Assembly (NCBI GenBank): GCA_030847615.1
Contig: JAUMIR010000002.1
Span: 233,821,809 to 233,885,808, forward strand
Direction: 5' to 3'
Length of the DNA: 64,000 bases
DNA from: Gambelia wislizenii
Lineage: Eukaryota > Chordata > Lepidosauria > Squamata > Crotaphytidae
Part shown: positions 44,829 to 56,586 of the stretch, in pieces
Layout: every line of letters begins with the position of its first letter
How positions within the stretch are numbered: the first letter of the stretch is position 1
The notes under the pieces: model-generated
What the model was told of the DNA's origin: nothing
Seen by the model: only the letters and a program-made list of their open reading frames with translations
Databases searched by the model: none
Made by a program: the position numbers and the translations under genes

Positions 44829-45365
44829 AGGCTTTGTCTAGATGGGCTACTTACTCTGTCTTGGCTCCATCTTGGAACCCTGCACTCCAGACGATGCAGG
44901 GCATTTGCCCCGTTTCCCCCCCAGTCAGTCTGCACCACCCCGGGCCCAAGACGGGGCTAAGTTGGGGTAAAGCCCACTACACCGCTTTTAAAAAATACCT
45001 AGGAAAAACTACTTCAGCTGGCAAAAAATGAATCAGGCCCTGCATGACTGCAGGAGCCCATACCACTATGCTGGCCCATTGCTGCAACTGCTGTCTGTCG
45101 CCTCTCTTCTGAAGCCAGGAAGCAAGCCAGGCTGCTCACACGCAGGGGTCCTTGCTCATGTGCTGCAGGCCCCCTTCCTGGCTTTGGTGAGTGGGACATG
45201 GATGGCGGTAGTAGTGGCTGCGGAGATGGACCAGCATGATGGCCTGGACTCCATCCCATTGTATGCTGGTAACAGGGGAGGAATGGGCCTAATCTGCAGG
45301 CAGAATATACCAGTGGGAAGCCGGTGTATTCTGGCCTGTGTAGATGAACGCAGTGTAGATGAGCC
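44829..45365. mobile_element. Non-autonomous TIR element (GGCTTGTCTAGATGG family)
   Basis: The left end AGGCTTTGTCTAGATGGGC pairs with the right end AGTGTAGATGAGCCC. The interior includes CCCTGCACTCCAGACGATGC and GGGCCCAAGACGGGGC. Related copies are at 48661-49818 and 62058-62391. There is no transposase, and the target duplication is not clear. Confidence 0.6.
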
Positions 45366-45859
45366 CTATGTATAGATGAGTGCACTTAATGGTTAAGTGA
45401 TAACATTGGCTAGGATACATCATAGGGCTCATCTATATGGTTATTTTAATGGTCTCGCTAGGGAAACTATTTTTTAAAAGCAGATAATCAATATCTGGGT
45501 CTGGGAAGCCAGTAAATTCTACAATTTCTCAAGACTAACTAATGTGTTCTACTAGATTCTGTCAGGATCCACCCATATGTTGCCACATTTTGCCCTATTC
45601 CATCAGTTTCTTCCTGCCTTGCTGTCTCCCCCATTCCTACTTCCACCCAAAAGCTGTTGTATCCCACCAGGCTCCATCCTTCACCCGTCCTGGCTCCTCT
45701 CCCTAGAGGGCCAGTATTTTTAAAAATCAAAACTTGGTGGTTATATTGCCAGTTTCCCTGATGCACAGCCCCTGGGAGTTGGAGGCTAGAATGTCAAAAT
45801 GAAGAGATGGTGCCTCAAGGGCCTGAGGTTGCAGCCTAGAAGCATGGGTGGAGAATAGT

Positions 45860-45935
45860 AGAATCATAGAATCATAGAATTGAAGAGTTGAAAGAGACCA
45901 CAAGGACCATCCAGTCCAATCCTTACATACAACTT
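45860..45935 (-). mobile_element. CR1 3'-end fragment
   Basis: The repeated ATCATAGA units, then GAAAGAGACCACAAGGACC and CATCCAGTCCAATCC, mark a very short 5'-truncated CR1. Confidence 0.8.
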
Positions 45936-46224
45936 ACAGTACAACTTACATAGTAAGTCATGTCGAAGACCGCACTCGATCCTACTGCTATAGAATTAAA
46001 TCTGCTGTGGTGGCACCAGAAACCCCTCCCAATTTCCCTTTAAAATAAACTGTGAATAGAATGCACACATTGTTTTTAAAGAATGCACACATTGTTTTTA
46101 AGCTGAATTTTGCTTCAGAGAGAGCAATACCTCTTGAAAACAAGGCATATTCTTCAAACTTGAAGGCTTGGCCACCAGGAGACTTCTGAGTAAATGTACC
46201 TTACATTGAGGAAAAATGCACTCA

Positions 46225-46451
46225 CGGTGCATCTACAATGTAGAAATAATGAAATGCAGTTTGACACCAATTTAACTGCCATGTCTCCATGCTACAGAAT
46301 CCTGGGAGTTGTAGTTCAATGAGACACCAGCACTCTTTGGCAGAGAAGACTAAAGACCTTGTAAAGCTACAAATCACAGGATTCCATAGGATGGAGCTAC
46401 AGCACTTAAAGCAGTGTCAAACTTCATTATTTCTACAATGTAGATGCACCC
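46225..46451. mobile_element. Palindromic MITE with TCA target duplication
   Basis: The ends CGGTGCATCTACAATGTAG and CTACAATGTAGATGCACCC are inverted. TCA is present at 46222-46224 and 46452-46454. The interior has AATCCTGGGAGTTGTAG and its partner. Same family as 4277-4481. Confidence 0.75.
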
Positions 46452-46919
46452 TCAGTCTGTCTTAACTTGCCTTGGATGCATGGCAACGAAAATGAAGAAG
46501 ATGTATTCCTAGCAACTCAGCAAGTCTTCCTTAAAGGACTAGTGTTGGAATAAGTATTGCTTATTTTTCAAATTCCCTGCTTTTGTGGAAGAAATCTATA
46601 GTGGTATAACACCATAGTGCTGTTATTTTTTTTAAAAGGTGTTATACTGCTATAATATCAGAATACAGTTTTAAATATTTTTTAAAATAAAAATCCAATC
46701 AATGACATTTTGGTGTTGAACAGACTGGGATTTTTTGTGTCATCATTCCACGCTTCTCTTTCATGTTAAACAGCCCTCCTGCCAGAAGATGTTTAGATGT
46801 TTTAGTGATAATAAAAAGATCACTTAAAAAAAAAAATCAGGGCAATAAGATGGCACTCATCAGAAAGTCTTTAATTAATGCATGCTGAGCTGTTATAGGT
46901 TTACTCATCCGATACATCT

Positions 46920-47167
46920 TTCGGCAGGCCTTTCCTAATTAGATCCCGGCCTCAGGGGATCCTGGCCTCATTTAGTCTGCTGGCTATTTATTGTATTTAT
47001 TATATCTATTGTTTTTAAATGTGATTTTAGATCAGTTGCTTTTAAACTTATACTTGTTTAATATTTTTTTATGGGGGTGGGTGGGTGTTTAGGGATTTTC
47101 ATCTGTATTGTATTTTAATTTTTGTAAGCCGCCCCGATTGTTTAACAGAGGGGCAGGGTATAAATAA

Positions 47168-47205
<38 letters not shown>
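46920..47205 (+). mobile_element. L2-like LINE 3' tail with (ATT)n
   Basis: GTAAGCCGCCCCGATTG and GGGGCAGGGTATAAATAAA lead into about 12 ATT units (47169-47205). The LINE tail gave rise to the trinucleotide repeat. Confidence 0.65.
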
Positions 47206-47450
47206 CACTGCCCATGTCAAAAGCCCACCCTTTAAACAGTAGAGCTGAAGGCTTCTACATATCTGGGGATAGCGGTCCTCCTCAGTTTATACAATAACAG
47301 CAAAAGGCAGAGGTTTCCACCCGCACCCCCCAGTCTGAGACAGGATAGGAGAACCACAAGGAAAACACAGGATGGCAATAATTAGATGATAGTCCTTTGT
47401 GGGTGCTCTGTATAAAATGAGTGAATGAGGCATAGTAATTTCACACTAAG

Positions 47451-47668
47451 GATGCATCCATAGTACTCAGTTATAACAGTCCGATGCCTCTTTAATTGCC
47501 CTCCTTGTAGTTTCATTCTAGTGCTATAGTGCAGTAGAGTGAACCAGAGCTCTCTAGTGGAGAATTCTAAGTACCTCCCCAGGTTACAAATCCCAGGATT
47601 CCACATGCTGGCGCCATAACTGTTAAAGTGGCATCAAACTGCTATAATTTTGCAGTGTGGATACCTGC
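47451..47668. mobile_element. Diverged palindromic MITE
   Basis: GGATGCATCCATAGTACTC at the left and TGCAGTGTGGATACCTGC at the right, with TACAAATCCCAGGATTCCAC in the right arm. It is the most decayed member of the family. Confidence 0.5.
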
Positions 47669-48423
47669 TAAACTACAACCCCAAACATCTCAGGCCCCAA
47701 TTTTGTCAAAACAAACATTTGGCAATGAATGCCCATCCCTCTCTTCCTCTCCTGCATCTTCTCCCTTCCTTTCATGGTTTCCTCTCCTGAGGGAAAAGCA
47801 TGCTTTCTTTCACTGAAAAAAAAATAATAATCCCAAAATGTTGTGCCCACAGGGGCAAGAGTACTGAAGCTGCTCACTTTGGATTCTTGTTGCTCCCTCC
47901 CTCCCTCTGTAAGCCAGCCTGCTTGGGAAGGAAGGGAGAGAGCTGCCTATCACTCCACGGATCATGTTTCATTAGTCCCCAGGGCCACTAAGGTGTCCTT
48001 GTCTCCTGTGGTTCAGCTTCCTTTGCATTGCCTGGGGCTTCCTGCCCCTTCCACCAGCCTAGGAGTCCTTGCCCACTGCGCCCTGAGGATCTTCCTCCTA
48101 TTGTCTTTGCAGCATGTCTAGGTTTCCCGCATTTCAGCAGGGTTCCTGGAAAAAGGCCAGATTGATGGACTTCCTCATGACAGGATGTGGCACTAAGCAG
48201 CATCAGTGCCCTTCTTCTGGGACAGTGGCCAGCCCTCTTTCTGCTGTGGGGCTCAGAGGAGGGGGCAAGGGAGTTCAGCCGTGACACAGTTCTAAAATAT
48301 CCAGTGCCAGAATCCAGAAGTTTAGGATGTGGGCATATGGATTTCTAATTCATTTCAGAATTTGGAAAGAATTATTTACAAACAACAAGTAACTTGTAAT
48401 CAATCCCTTTCCTTGGTAACTAA

Positions 48424-48651
48424 GGCTGCTGACGCACTGCAGAAATAATGCAGTAACTTACAGAAATAACTGTAACTATCATGGCTCCATCCTATGAAAT
48501 CTTGGGATTTGTAGTTTGTGGTGACACCAGAGCTCTCTGACAGAGAAGGTTAAATATCTCACAAAACTAGAAATCCCAGAATTCCAATGCATTGAATCAT
48601 AGCAATTAAAGCGGTGTCAAACTGCATTATTTCTGCAGTGTGTCAGCAACC
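48424..48651. mobile_element. Palindromic MITE (GCTGACGCACTGCAG variant)
   Basis: GGCTGCTGACGCACTGCAG and CTGCAGTGTGTCAGCAACC are inverted ends; TAA and TTA flank them. The core GGGATTTGTAGTTTGTGG is shared with the rest of the family, so the outer ends vary while the core stays. Confidence 0.7.
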
Positions 48652-48660
48652 TTAGTTGTA

Positions 48661-49818
48661 ACTAAGGCCTTGTCTATACTGGCCAAATACCCTGGCTTGC
48701 CCCTGTTCCAGAGCCCTGCAGTCCAAACGACACAGTGTGTTTACCCCAATCTGCCCCTGGGCAGCTCAAATAACCCCCAGGGCAGACACGGGGCTGGAAG
48801 AGGGGCAAGCTGGGAACACCCCTTACTATGATATAAGAAAAAAACCTGCAGTTGTTTAGATGGTAAAAAAACTCCTCATAGAATTCAAGGAGAATACCTT
48901 TTGTCCCAATGAGATCCCCTGGTGATTCACCATATTTGGAAGAAAGGGGGCCCAAAACTCCAAAAACTGTGCGGGAAAAGCCTTCGCAGCTTCTCCTGAA
49001 GCCTTTAAAAAACTGTGGGGGAAATGCATGCTCCTACACATTAGGACAACCAAATCACATCACTGCACACTCCCAGATAAGAACAGAAGTGGAAACTGAT
49101 TGGTGGGTCATGTGTGGGGGCGGGGGAGGCAGGCTTGTGGGCGACAGAGTGGCCAGAAGTGCCATTTTGGAGTTTCTCAGTCATGATCGTGCACTTTTTT
49201 GCAGTGCTGAGGCAACGAAACAGCTTTTTAAATGGAAGGTTGCACTTGTACAACTTAGATTTACAGCAATAATAATAATAATAATAATAATATGCAGCAT
49301 CAGCAATTTTTTGAGAATAATGCAAGCGATTCACTCCTGGCCACCATCTTGATTCATAGGCATGGCGTCATATACCAGCGATTTTGCCAAAAAACCGTGG
49401 AGACAAATGAATGCTGTTGTGAATTTGCATTAATGTACAATAATCAGCATTATATCTTCTTGTCTAGACAACACCCTGTTTACTCCGTTTCGACTGGATT
49501 GGGACCCATGTGTCCGTGGGAACCCATCCAGCACACCACTCCTCCCTGCCGCTGCCAGTTCCCTGGCTCTTCTGGAAGTCAGGCAGGGGTCTTGCAGCAT
49601 GTCACCGAGGCTGATCACATGCAGGAGCTCTGCAGTCACATGTTGTGGAACCTCTGCCTGGCTTCCATGTTAGTGAGAAAATGGTGGAGGTGGTGTCCTG
49701 TTTGGACTCCCGCCTGTCTTCTGCAGATAACAGGGGGCGGGGGGACACAGACCATCTCTGCAGCCAGGATACACTGGTGAGGAACCAGCATATCCTGGCT
49801 AGTGTAGATAAGACCCAT
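48661..49818. mobile_element. Long copy of the GGCTTGTCTAGATGG family
   Basis: The left end AGGCCTTGTCTATACTGGCC and the right end GGCTAGTGTAGATAAGACC are inverted. Within are CAAATAACCCCCAGGGCAG and, towards the right, GAGGAACCAGCATATCCTGG. An (AAT)n tract lies at 49269-49292. It is about twice the length of 44829-45365, which suggests either an internal deletion there or an insertion here. Confidence 0.6.
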
Positions 49819-49840
49819 GTCAACTTTTGACTGTAATATA

Positions 49841-49952
49841 GGGATGGGAAACATGCAGCCCTCCAGGTGTTGTTGGATTTTGACTCTCAGCATTCCTCAC
49901 TTTTGGATATGATAGCTAGGACTGATGGAACTTGCAGCCGAACAACATTTGG
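49841..49952. mobile_element. hAT-like MITE cut by CR1
   Basis: GCAGCCCTCCAGGTGTTGTT and GCAGCCGAACAACATTTGG are inverted halves. The right end is lost exactly where the CR1 3' end begins at 49953. Confidence 0.6.
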
Positions 49953-51465
49953 AATCATAGAATCATAGAGTTGGAAGAGACCACAAGGGCCATCCCCTGC
50001 CATGCAGGAATACACAATTAAAACATTTCCAACAGATGGGCATCCAGCCTCCGTTTATAAACCTCTAAAGAAGGAGACTCCACCACACTCCAAGGCAGCA
50101 CGTTCCACTTTCGAACAGTTCTTACCATAGAAAGTTCTTTCTAATGTTTAGGTGGAACCTATTTTCCTGTAGTTTGAACCCATTGCTCCATGTCCTAATC
50201 TCTGCAGCAGCAGAAAACAAGCTTTGTCATTCTTTTCTATGACATCCTTTCAAGTATTTAAACATGGTTACAATTTCAGCTCTTAAGTTACTCTTCTCCA
50301 GGCTAAACATACCCAATTCCCTAAACCACTCCTCTTAGGGCATGGCTTCCAGACCTTTCACCATTTTGGTCACCCTCTTCTGGATACATTCCAGCTTGTC
50401 AACATCCTTCTTGAATTGTGGTGTCCAGAACTGGACACAGTATTCCAGGTGAAGTCTGACCAAAGCAGAATAAAGTGGTGCTATTATATCGATCTAGATA
50501 CTATACTCCTATCAATGTAGTCCAGAATCACATTGGCTCGTTTAGCTGCTGCATCACACTGTTCACTCATGTTCAGATGTAGTCTACTAACACTCCTAGA
50601 TCCCTTTCATATGTACTGTTGTCAAGCTATGTGTCACCCATCCTATATCTCTGCATTTCATTTTTTCTGCCTAAATGCAGTACTTATCATTTCTCCCAGT
50701 TGAAATTCATTTTGTTAGTTTGGGCCCAGCTCTCCAATCCGTTTAGGTCATTTTGAATTCTCATCCTGTCCTCTGGGGTAGTCACTAACCCTTCTAATTT
50801 GGTGTCATCTGTGAATCTGATAAGCATGCCCTCTATTCCCTCATCCAAGTCATTGATAAAGATGTTGAATAGCACTGAGCCCAGGACAGAACCCTGTGGC
50901 ACCCTACTAGTCTCTTCTCTCCAGGATGAAGAGGAGCCATTGGTGACTACCCTTTGGGTTCGGTCAGTCAACCAATTACAAATCCACCTAACAGTAGCAA
51001 TGTCTAGCCCACAATTTACTAGCTTAATTGCAAGAGTATCGTGGGGGACTTTGTCGAAGGCCCTACTGAAATCAAGATACACTACATCCACAGCATTCCC
51101 TTCATCTACCATACTTGAGACTATAAAAAAAAAGAGATAAAATTAATCTGGCATAACTTGTTTACGAGAAATCCATGTTGACTTTTAGTGATCATGGCAT
51201 TCCTTTCTAAGTGCTTACAGACTGACTGTTAAATGATCTGCTCTAGAATGGTATTGATGTCAGGCTGACTGGACAATAATTATTTGGTTCTTCTTTCCCT
51301 TCTTTTTTAAAGATGGGGACAACATTTGCCCTCCTCCAGTCTGTTAGGACTCCTCCTGTTCTTCAGGAATTCTCAACAATTATTGCCTGTGGTTCTGAGA
51401 TTACTCCTGCCAGTTCTTTTAATACCCTTGGATGTAGTTGACCCTGGAAGGCTATGTAATTTCCA
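49953..51465 (-). mobile_element. CR1 LINE, 5'-truncated
   Basis: It begins AATCATAGAATCATAGAG (complement of the 3' octamer repeat) and continues antisense through TTCTTTCTAATGTTTAGGTG, GGTGTCCAGAACTGGACAC and RT sequence. A small deletion occurs in the 3' region near 49990. It ends before the SINE insertion at 51496. Confidence 0.9.
50687..51112 (-). pseudogene. CR1 reverse transcriptase remnant
   Basis: It shows VYLDFSRAFDKVPHDTLAIK, VPQGSVLGSVLFNIFIND and FTDDTKLEG in the right order. The catalytic aspartates remain but the neighbours differ from the copy at 29180. It is short and ends in stops on both sides. Confidence 0.9.
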
Positions 51466-51495
51466 CCCCAGCTTTAACATGAGTAGGGATTTCAT

Positions 51496-51738
51496 ATGGG
51501 AGCCAGCATGGTGTACTGGTTTGAGTGTTAGACTAGGACACTGGTAGACCATGGTTTGAATCTCCCCTTGGTCACGGAAACCCACTGGGTGACCTTAGAC
51601 AAGTCACACTCTCTCAGCCTCACAGGGAGGCAAAAGCAAACCCCCTCTTAACAAATTCTACCAAGAAAACCCTGTGCTAGGTTCACCTTAGGATTACCTT
51701 AAGTCAGAAATGACATAAAGGCACAAAACAACAACTAC
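51496..51738 (+). mobile_element. Sauria-type SINE with target duplication
   Basis: The tRNA-like head has an A-box region (GGTGTACTGGTTTGAGTG) and a B-box region (GGTTTGAATCTCC), followed by GGTGACCTTAGACAAGTC, GCCAAGAAAACC-like sequence and the BovB-type tail with an ACAACAAC end. The flanks TAGGGATTTCAT (51484-51495) and TAAGGATTTCAT (51739-51750) are an 11-of-12 target-site duplication. It is the best-preserved SINE in the window. Confidence 0.88.
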
Positions 51739-51750
51739 TAAGGATTTCAT

Positions 51751-52340
51751 TCTTCTTTCAGCCAGTGATGTTCATTAGTAACATCCATAGTTAGCGAGTG
51801 TGGCCTCACTATTTAGATGTCTTTTATACCATAGGCCAGAAGATTGTAGCTTTCCATTTTTATTTTTTAAAATTTTGCTTCCTAATAGATGGGTATAGGA
51901 CAGACATGTAGAGTGAACTAGGAATAGGAGGTATAGGCTGTTATAATTAAGTCATCATACTATATCCTTATTTTTATGATTGTCAAGATCTTAAAGAGCA
52001 AAGGTCTTGAGATCTCTTTTGGATGTTTTTCTACATCTTTTTGGGCACCTAAATATTATACCAGGAGCATGTTGCTTCTCATACCCAGCAGGTGGTGCTA
52101 ATGGATCACCATACTGTAGTCTCATTCTTGCCAGAGAAAACACCTGCATTCAAATCAAGAATGTATGTGAGTGTATGTTACCCTGGCTTGCTTTACATAA
52201 ATAAATGAGCAACTCCAAGTCATGGCCAATCGAGTGAAGCAAGTGTTTGTCAGGAACCAGGGGATGGATAGGTATAGATGACCATGCTGGTTCAAAGTAT
52301 TTTGGGGAGAGGGCATGGGTTGTAGCAAGATGACCTACGT
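51751..52340. other. Intergenic, nothing recognised
   Basis: An AT-rich stretch without gene or repeat assignment. Confidence 0.45.
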
Positions 52341-52537
52341 CAGTGGCAGCTGATGGCTTCCATGTCGGTGGAGTGGTGAATCCATTCCAGGTTCTGGCTA
52401 GTTTTAAAGGAGGTCTCCAAGGTGCCAAACCGACTTATGAATAAGCTTCAGCACCTTAGAGAGCTCCATTAAAGGCTGGATTAAAACCTGGAGTGGATTC
52501 ACTGCACCACTGACATGGAAGCCACCAGCTGCCACTG
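52341..52537. mobile_element. MITE with CAGTGGCAGCTG inverted ends, complete
   Basis: CAGTGGCAGCTGATGGCTTC and AGCCACCAGCTGCCACTG are near-perfect inverted ends, extended inside by CATGTCGGTGGAGTGGTGAA and its complement-like GATTCACTGCACCACTGAC. A related fragment with CCACTGACTGCCACTGG ends at 53004. No exact target duplication is seen. Confidence 0.7.
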
Positions 52538-53289
52538 GTCAACTTCCACAAGAGGACCTGTTAACTATTTGGTGGTTTCCCCACTGCCCATTCACTTGCC
52601 TCTTCCTCTCCCAGAGGGAACGAGTAATGTGAACTGAGATTCTTGCTCCTCCTCCTTGGCCCAGTAACTGTTCCCTTGGTTTGTGGGGACAAATCATCAT
52701 ATGCAGACAGCAGGGAGGAGGATTCGCCATCAGGAAGTACTTAAGGGTGCCATTGGATTCCTCCAGTTTTAGAACACTGGCTCCATCAAGACCCTGAAAG
52801 GAACTGAGAGAGATTAAAAAAGGAGATGATGAGTGCAGTCTGAGTTCTTTCTCTCCTTATCAGCCCTCTCTCTCAAGATGTTTACCACAGCTGATGGAGA
52901 GCTACTTCCAAAGTGCTGAACCCAACTGACAAAATAGGTTCAGACGAAAACCCAAAGTGAATTCACTGCCCCACTAATATGGAAGCCACTGACTGCCACT
53001 GGATGGGACACTGAATATCCCAAGAACTCAGAGTTTGCAGTATTAGGCTTTTGAGAAAAGATTAGGCTTCTTGTGTGTCATCATGTGAAATGTGAGCGCA
53101 CAAGGATCAGAGGCACCTGCTGAACATTACTGGTGAGGTTAAGGCCAAATCCTTTGGCCTTTTGAAACTAGATTATTTGCCATGTCACCTTCCTATGGAA
53201 TCCTGGGATTTGTAGTTTGATGAGGCACCAGCACTCTTTGGCAGACAATGATACTCCAGGCCTCTTTTGTAGTACCCTTTGATCTCTTA

Positions 53290-53487
53290 CTCAGCGTGGT
53301 GTAGTAGTTTGAGTGTTGGGACTATGACTCTGAAGGCCAGGGTTTGAATCCCTACTCAGCCATGACTACCCACTGCATGACCTTGGGCAAATCACTCTCT
53401 TTCAGCCTCAGAGGAAGGCAAAGGCAAAACACCTTTGAACAAATCTTGCCAAGAAAACCCTCAGAAATGACTTGAAGCACGCAAGAA
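53290..53487 (+). mobile_element. Sauria-type SINE, internally deleted
   Basis: TCAGCGTGGTGTAGTAGTTT (A-box region), GGGTTTGAATCCC (B box), TGACCTTGGGCAAATCAC and CTTGCCAAGAAAACCC are all in order. The stretch between AAAACCC and AGAAATGACTTGAAG is shorter than in 51496-51738, and the ACA tail is lost. Confidence 0.85.
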
Positions 53488-53666
53488 AGGATGGGAGTGT
53501 GCCTGCAAGACTCAAACTAAGCACCAGAGGGCAGCAGAGGAAAAGACATTCTACTTATTCTTCCGGACACTTGAGTCTGGGACAATAAAAACAGCACAAT
53601 GTCTTGCTGCATCTTAAAGACTGAAAGTAAGTGTGTGTGTGCAATGGTACAGAATTTCAATACAGG

Positions 53667-53882
53667 TCGACCCCCGTATCCATGGATTTGGTGTCCACGG
53701 TTTTACTTATCAATGTCTGAAAAAAAAAATGTTCTCTCTAGGTCCTCCAATGTGATTCACTGGTCAACTTCCAGCATTTTTCTCATTGAAACTAATAGGT
53801 TCCCTATTATCCACAATTTCAGGTATCCAGAGGGAAGTGTGTCTTAGAATGTATCCCCCATGGATATGGGGGTCGACCTGTA
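53667..53882. mobile_element. TA-flanked MITE with long perfect-looking TIRs
   Basis: It begins CAGGTCGACCCCCGTATCC and ends GGATATGGGGGTCGACCTG, with TA on each side. This is the intact form of the element nested at 3409-3714. The type of end and target fit Tigger/pogo-like MITEs. Confidence 0.85.
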
Positions 53883-54026
53883 CGTGTATTACGACACAGA
53901 TTTTCACAGGTGTATTTCATCATGTACCAATGATGAATTCTAACTGGATCTGCAGCTGGCAGGGGAAAAAAAACACAACTTATATAAGGGGACAGGTATG
54001 TATTCCCAAGAATGATCAGTTATCAA

Positions 54027-54495
54027 GTCATAGAATCATAGAGTTGGAAGATTCCTCAAGGGCCATCCAGTCCATCCTCCTGCCATGCAGGAATACACAA
54101 TCAAAGCATTCCTGACAGACGGCCATCCAGCCTCTGTTTAAAAACCTCCAAACAAAGAGACTCCACCACACTCCCAGGCGGTGTATTCCACTGCTGAACA
54201 GCTCTTATTGTCAGGAATCCCTTTTCCTGTTGTTTGAACGTACTGCTCTGTGTCCCAGTTTCTGGAGCCACAGAAAACAAGCTTGCTCCATCCTCAGTAT
54301 GACATCCCTTCAAATATTTAAACATGGCTATCATGTCACCTCTCAACCTTCTCTTCTCCAGACTAAACATGCCCAGCTCCCCAAGCCGCTCCTCATAGGG
54401 CATAACAGCTTCCAGACCTCCCACCATCCTGGTCGCCTTCCTCTGGACACGTTCCAGCTTCTTAACATCCTTCCTGAATTGTGGTGCCCAGAACT
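54027..54495 (-). mobile_element. CR1 LINE 3' fragment, antisense
   Basis: TCATAGAATCATAGAGTTGG, then CTGCCATGCAGGAATACAC, CTTCTCTTCTCCAGACTAA and GAATTGTGGTGCCCAGAAC follow the usual order. A short deletion removes the TTCTTCCTAATGTTTAGG block near 54215. Confidence 0.9.
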
Positions 54496-55376
54496 TAGAA
54501 AGGGAGACAGCTGAACTGGGATACCTTCACAAATTCCGGAGGTCTGAACAGAGAAAATGGCTTTTCAGCACACCACATATATTAACTGGATGGTTTTCAA
54601 TACCGCTGTGTGTCTAACAACAACAACAACAGAACTAACTTTTCTGAAAGCAGAATGTATTGTTATTACAAAAAAGAGGAAATTGTCCAATCCCCTGCCT
54701 GTCATGTTGCTGAACTGCAACCCCTAGCATTCCTCACCATTGGCTTTCCTGGCTAGGACTGCTGGGAATTGCAGCCCTGCAAGCTCTGGAGGGCCACAAG
54801 AGGTCTATCCCTTCTCTTTAATATGTCAGAGATGACAGCTTAGCAGAACTGTGTACAGTTGGAAATGCAACAGCGCTTAGCACTGAAAGAGTTAGGAATG
54901 TCTCAGAGTGGGCAGCAGTATTAGGGTTAGATAGTTTGAGTGGACCCACAGTCCTCCCTGCTGGTCTACCTATCCTGCTCCCTCTGTGATATGAACTGAT
55001 ACTCTTAGGGATGTTCCCACCTATTCTCCTTTCCCAGAATTCTCTCAGCTCTCCCTTGAGATGTAGCAGCTAGCTTAGGATAGCAACCTGAGCATGGCCC
55101 CCACATCCTGAAGCACGCCCCCAGGCCAGGATCTTTGGTGGGCTCCCTACTTTATTTTATAAAGTCACTTTTTGTCTTCTGTTCATCTCACTTAGCTGGC
55201 TGACCCACCATGCCGGGCCCTCCTCCTAATCCTGGGTGCCTGGGCCCCCAGGCTAAATCCCTGTCAGTCCCCCTCCACTTGTGGGGGCCCTGACCCTGAG
55301 TAACGTTCCTATCTTAGAATGGAGTTCTTACCATAAAGCCTTAATCTATTTCTCTAAACCAGTGGTGTCTTTACTC
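54496..55376. other. Intergenic with one MITE
   Basis: A hAT-like MITE of the CTGGAGGGCC family lies at 54697-54812. A short CAA repeat is near 54618. No gene is seen. Confidence 0.5.
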
Positions 55377-55384
55377 CTCAAAAT

Positions 55385-55621
55385 CAGGACCGGTTTAAGG
55401 AATTTTGCCCCCCCCCTTGCAATGCTTTATTTTGTGTGTGTGGGGGGGTATGTTTATCTCAGGTCAATGTAACCTAACTCAACCTAAGCTATTCACAGTA
55501 CAGGGTATTCAGATTATTACTAATAATGTTTTTGCAGGAGGAGGAGGGTTACTATGGGGGCCCCCACAATGATGGGGGGCCCTGCGGATGCTGATGCCGC
55601 TGGTGCCTTAAACTGGCCCTG
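55385..55621. mobile_element. hAT-like element with 8-bp target duplication
   Basis: CAGGACCGGTTTAAGG and CCTTAAACTGGCCCTG are inverted ends. The flanks CTCAAAAT (55377-55384) and CTTAAAAT (55622-55629) match 7 of 8. The interior has no coding sequence. Confidence 0.8.
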
Positions 55622-56395
55622 CTTAAAATAGTACCTCTCACTAAATGCTGCAAATATGCATTTTTCTATCACACACTAGTTTACAGAGGTCAGCATATTT
55701 TTGCCAAATCAGCCATTTGAAAATTTATGACCAGTGTTACAATTTGTGATTTTTGTGTCCTATTTCACTCAGATCCCAACCCCACTCCCACTATGTAACA
55801 GCATATAGACACGAGTGAGCATATAGACAAGATATAGACATATCTTGCACTCCATCAGTGTACCTGAAGAAGTAGATTGCAAAAAAAATGCAACCTCATG
55901 TCAAAATAAATCAGCTAGCTTTAAAGGTGCCAAAAAACTCTCTCCCTCTTCCCACTTTTTATATTGAAACAGATTATCCTTTGAAAACAGCCAAGAAAAT
56001 GGGTCCATCCTCTGGCCCGCAGCTGCCACCTAAAGGTAATGTAGTGTAATGGCTTTCTTCAGCTGACTATGAACTGGTAAGCCAGTTTATTGAAATTTAC
56101 AGTGTACATTTAAAAGCCTGTTTGGGCTAATGCTGCTTGCATTCCACAAAATCAGCCCTCGAGCCTCCTGTGGGCTACCATAAAGTGGCTGGTGGGTTGT
56201 TAAAGTGGCATCATGGTGCTATAACTCTGGAGTGGTGAAGGTCCCGTCGTAAGGACATTGCTATCTTTGGTTACAGTGTCACATATATAATCTCTGCAGT
56301 CCCTAAGATCCACCTGTAACAAGGCTGGTGAATAAGGATGAATTATTCCCTCAATATTCAATGCACTGTCCACATAGCCCAGTCTTGTCTACCTC

Positions 56396-56533
56396 AGGGA
56401 TAGAGAGTGTGTGATCCTCCGGATGTTGTTAAACTGCAGTTCCCAGCTACCTTAGACAGCATAGTCAATGGTTACGTGATGATGGGGGATGCAATTTAAG
56501 AATATCTGGAGGCTCGCCTGTTCCCAATCCCTG
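56396..56533. mobile_element. hAT-like foldback MITE
   Basis: CAGGGATAGAGAGTGTG and CTGTTCCCAATCCCTG are the ends; the flanks GTCTACCT and ATTTACCT match 6 of 8. TCCGGATGTTGTTAAACTGC and the partner ATATCTGGAGG place it with 14951-15092. Confidence 0.6.
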
Positions 56534-56586
56534 ATTTACCTTATGTAAACCGTTATCAATATGAAAATGGGATTGTAATGGGAAAC

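Noticed and set aside
45014..45385. Overlapping 115-123 codon frames on both strands
   Set aside because: They lie inside the TIR element at 44829-45365 and share no recognisable domain.
51496..51570. A tRNA gene, from the A- and B-box-like motifs
   Set aside because: There is no plausible cloverleaf, and the sequence continues into a SINE body with a target duplication.
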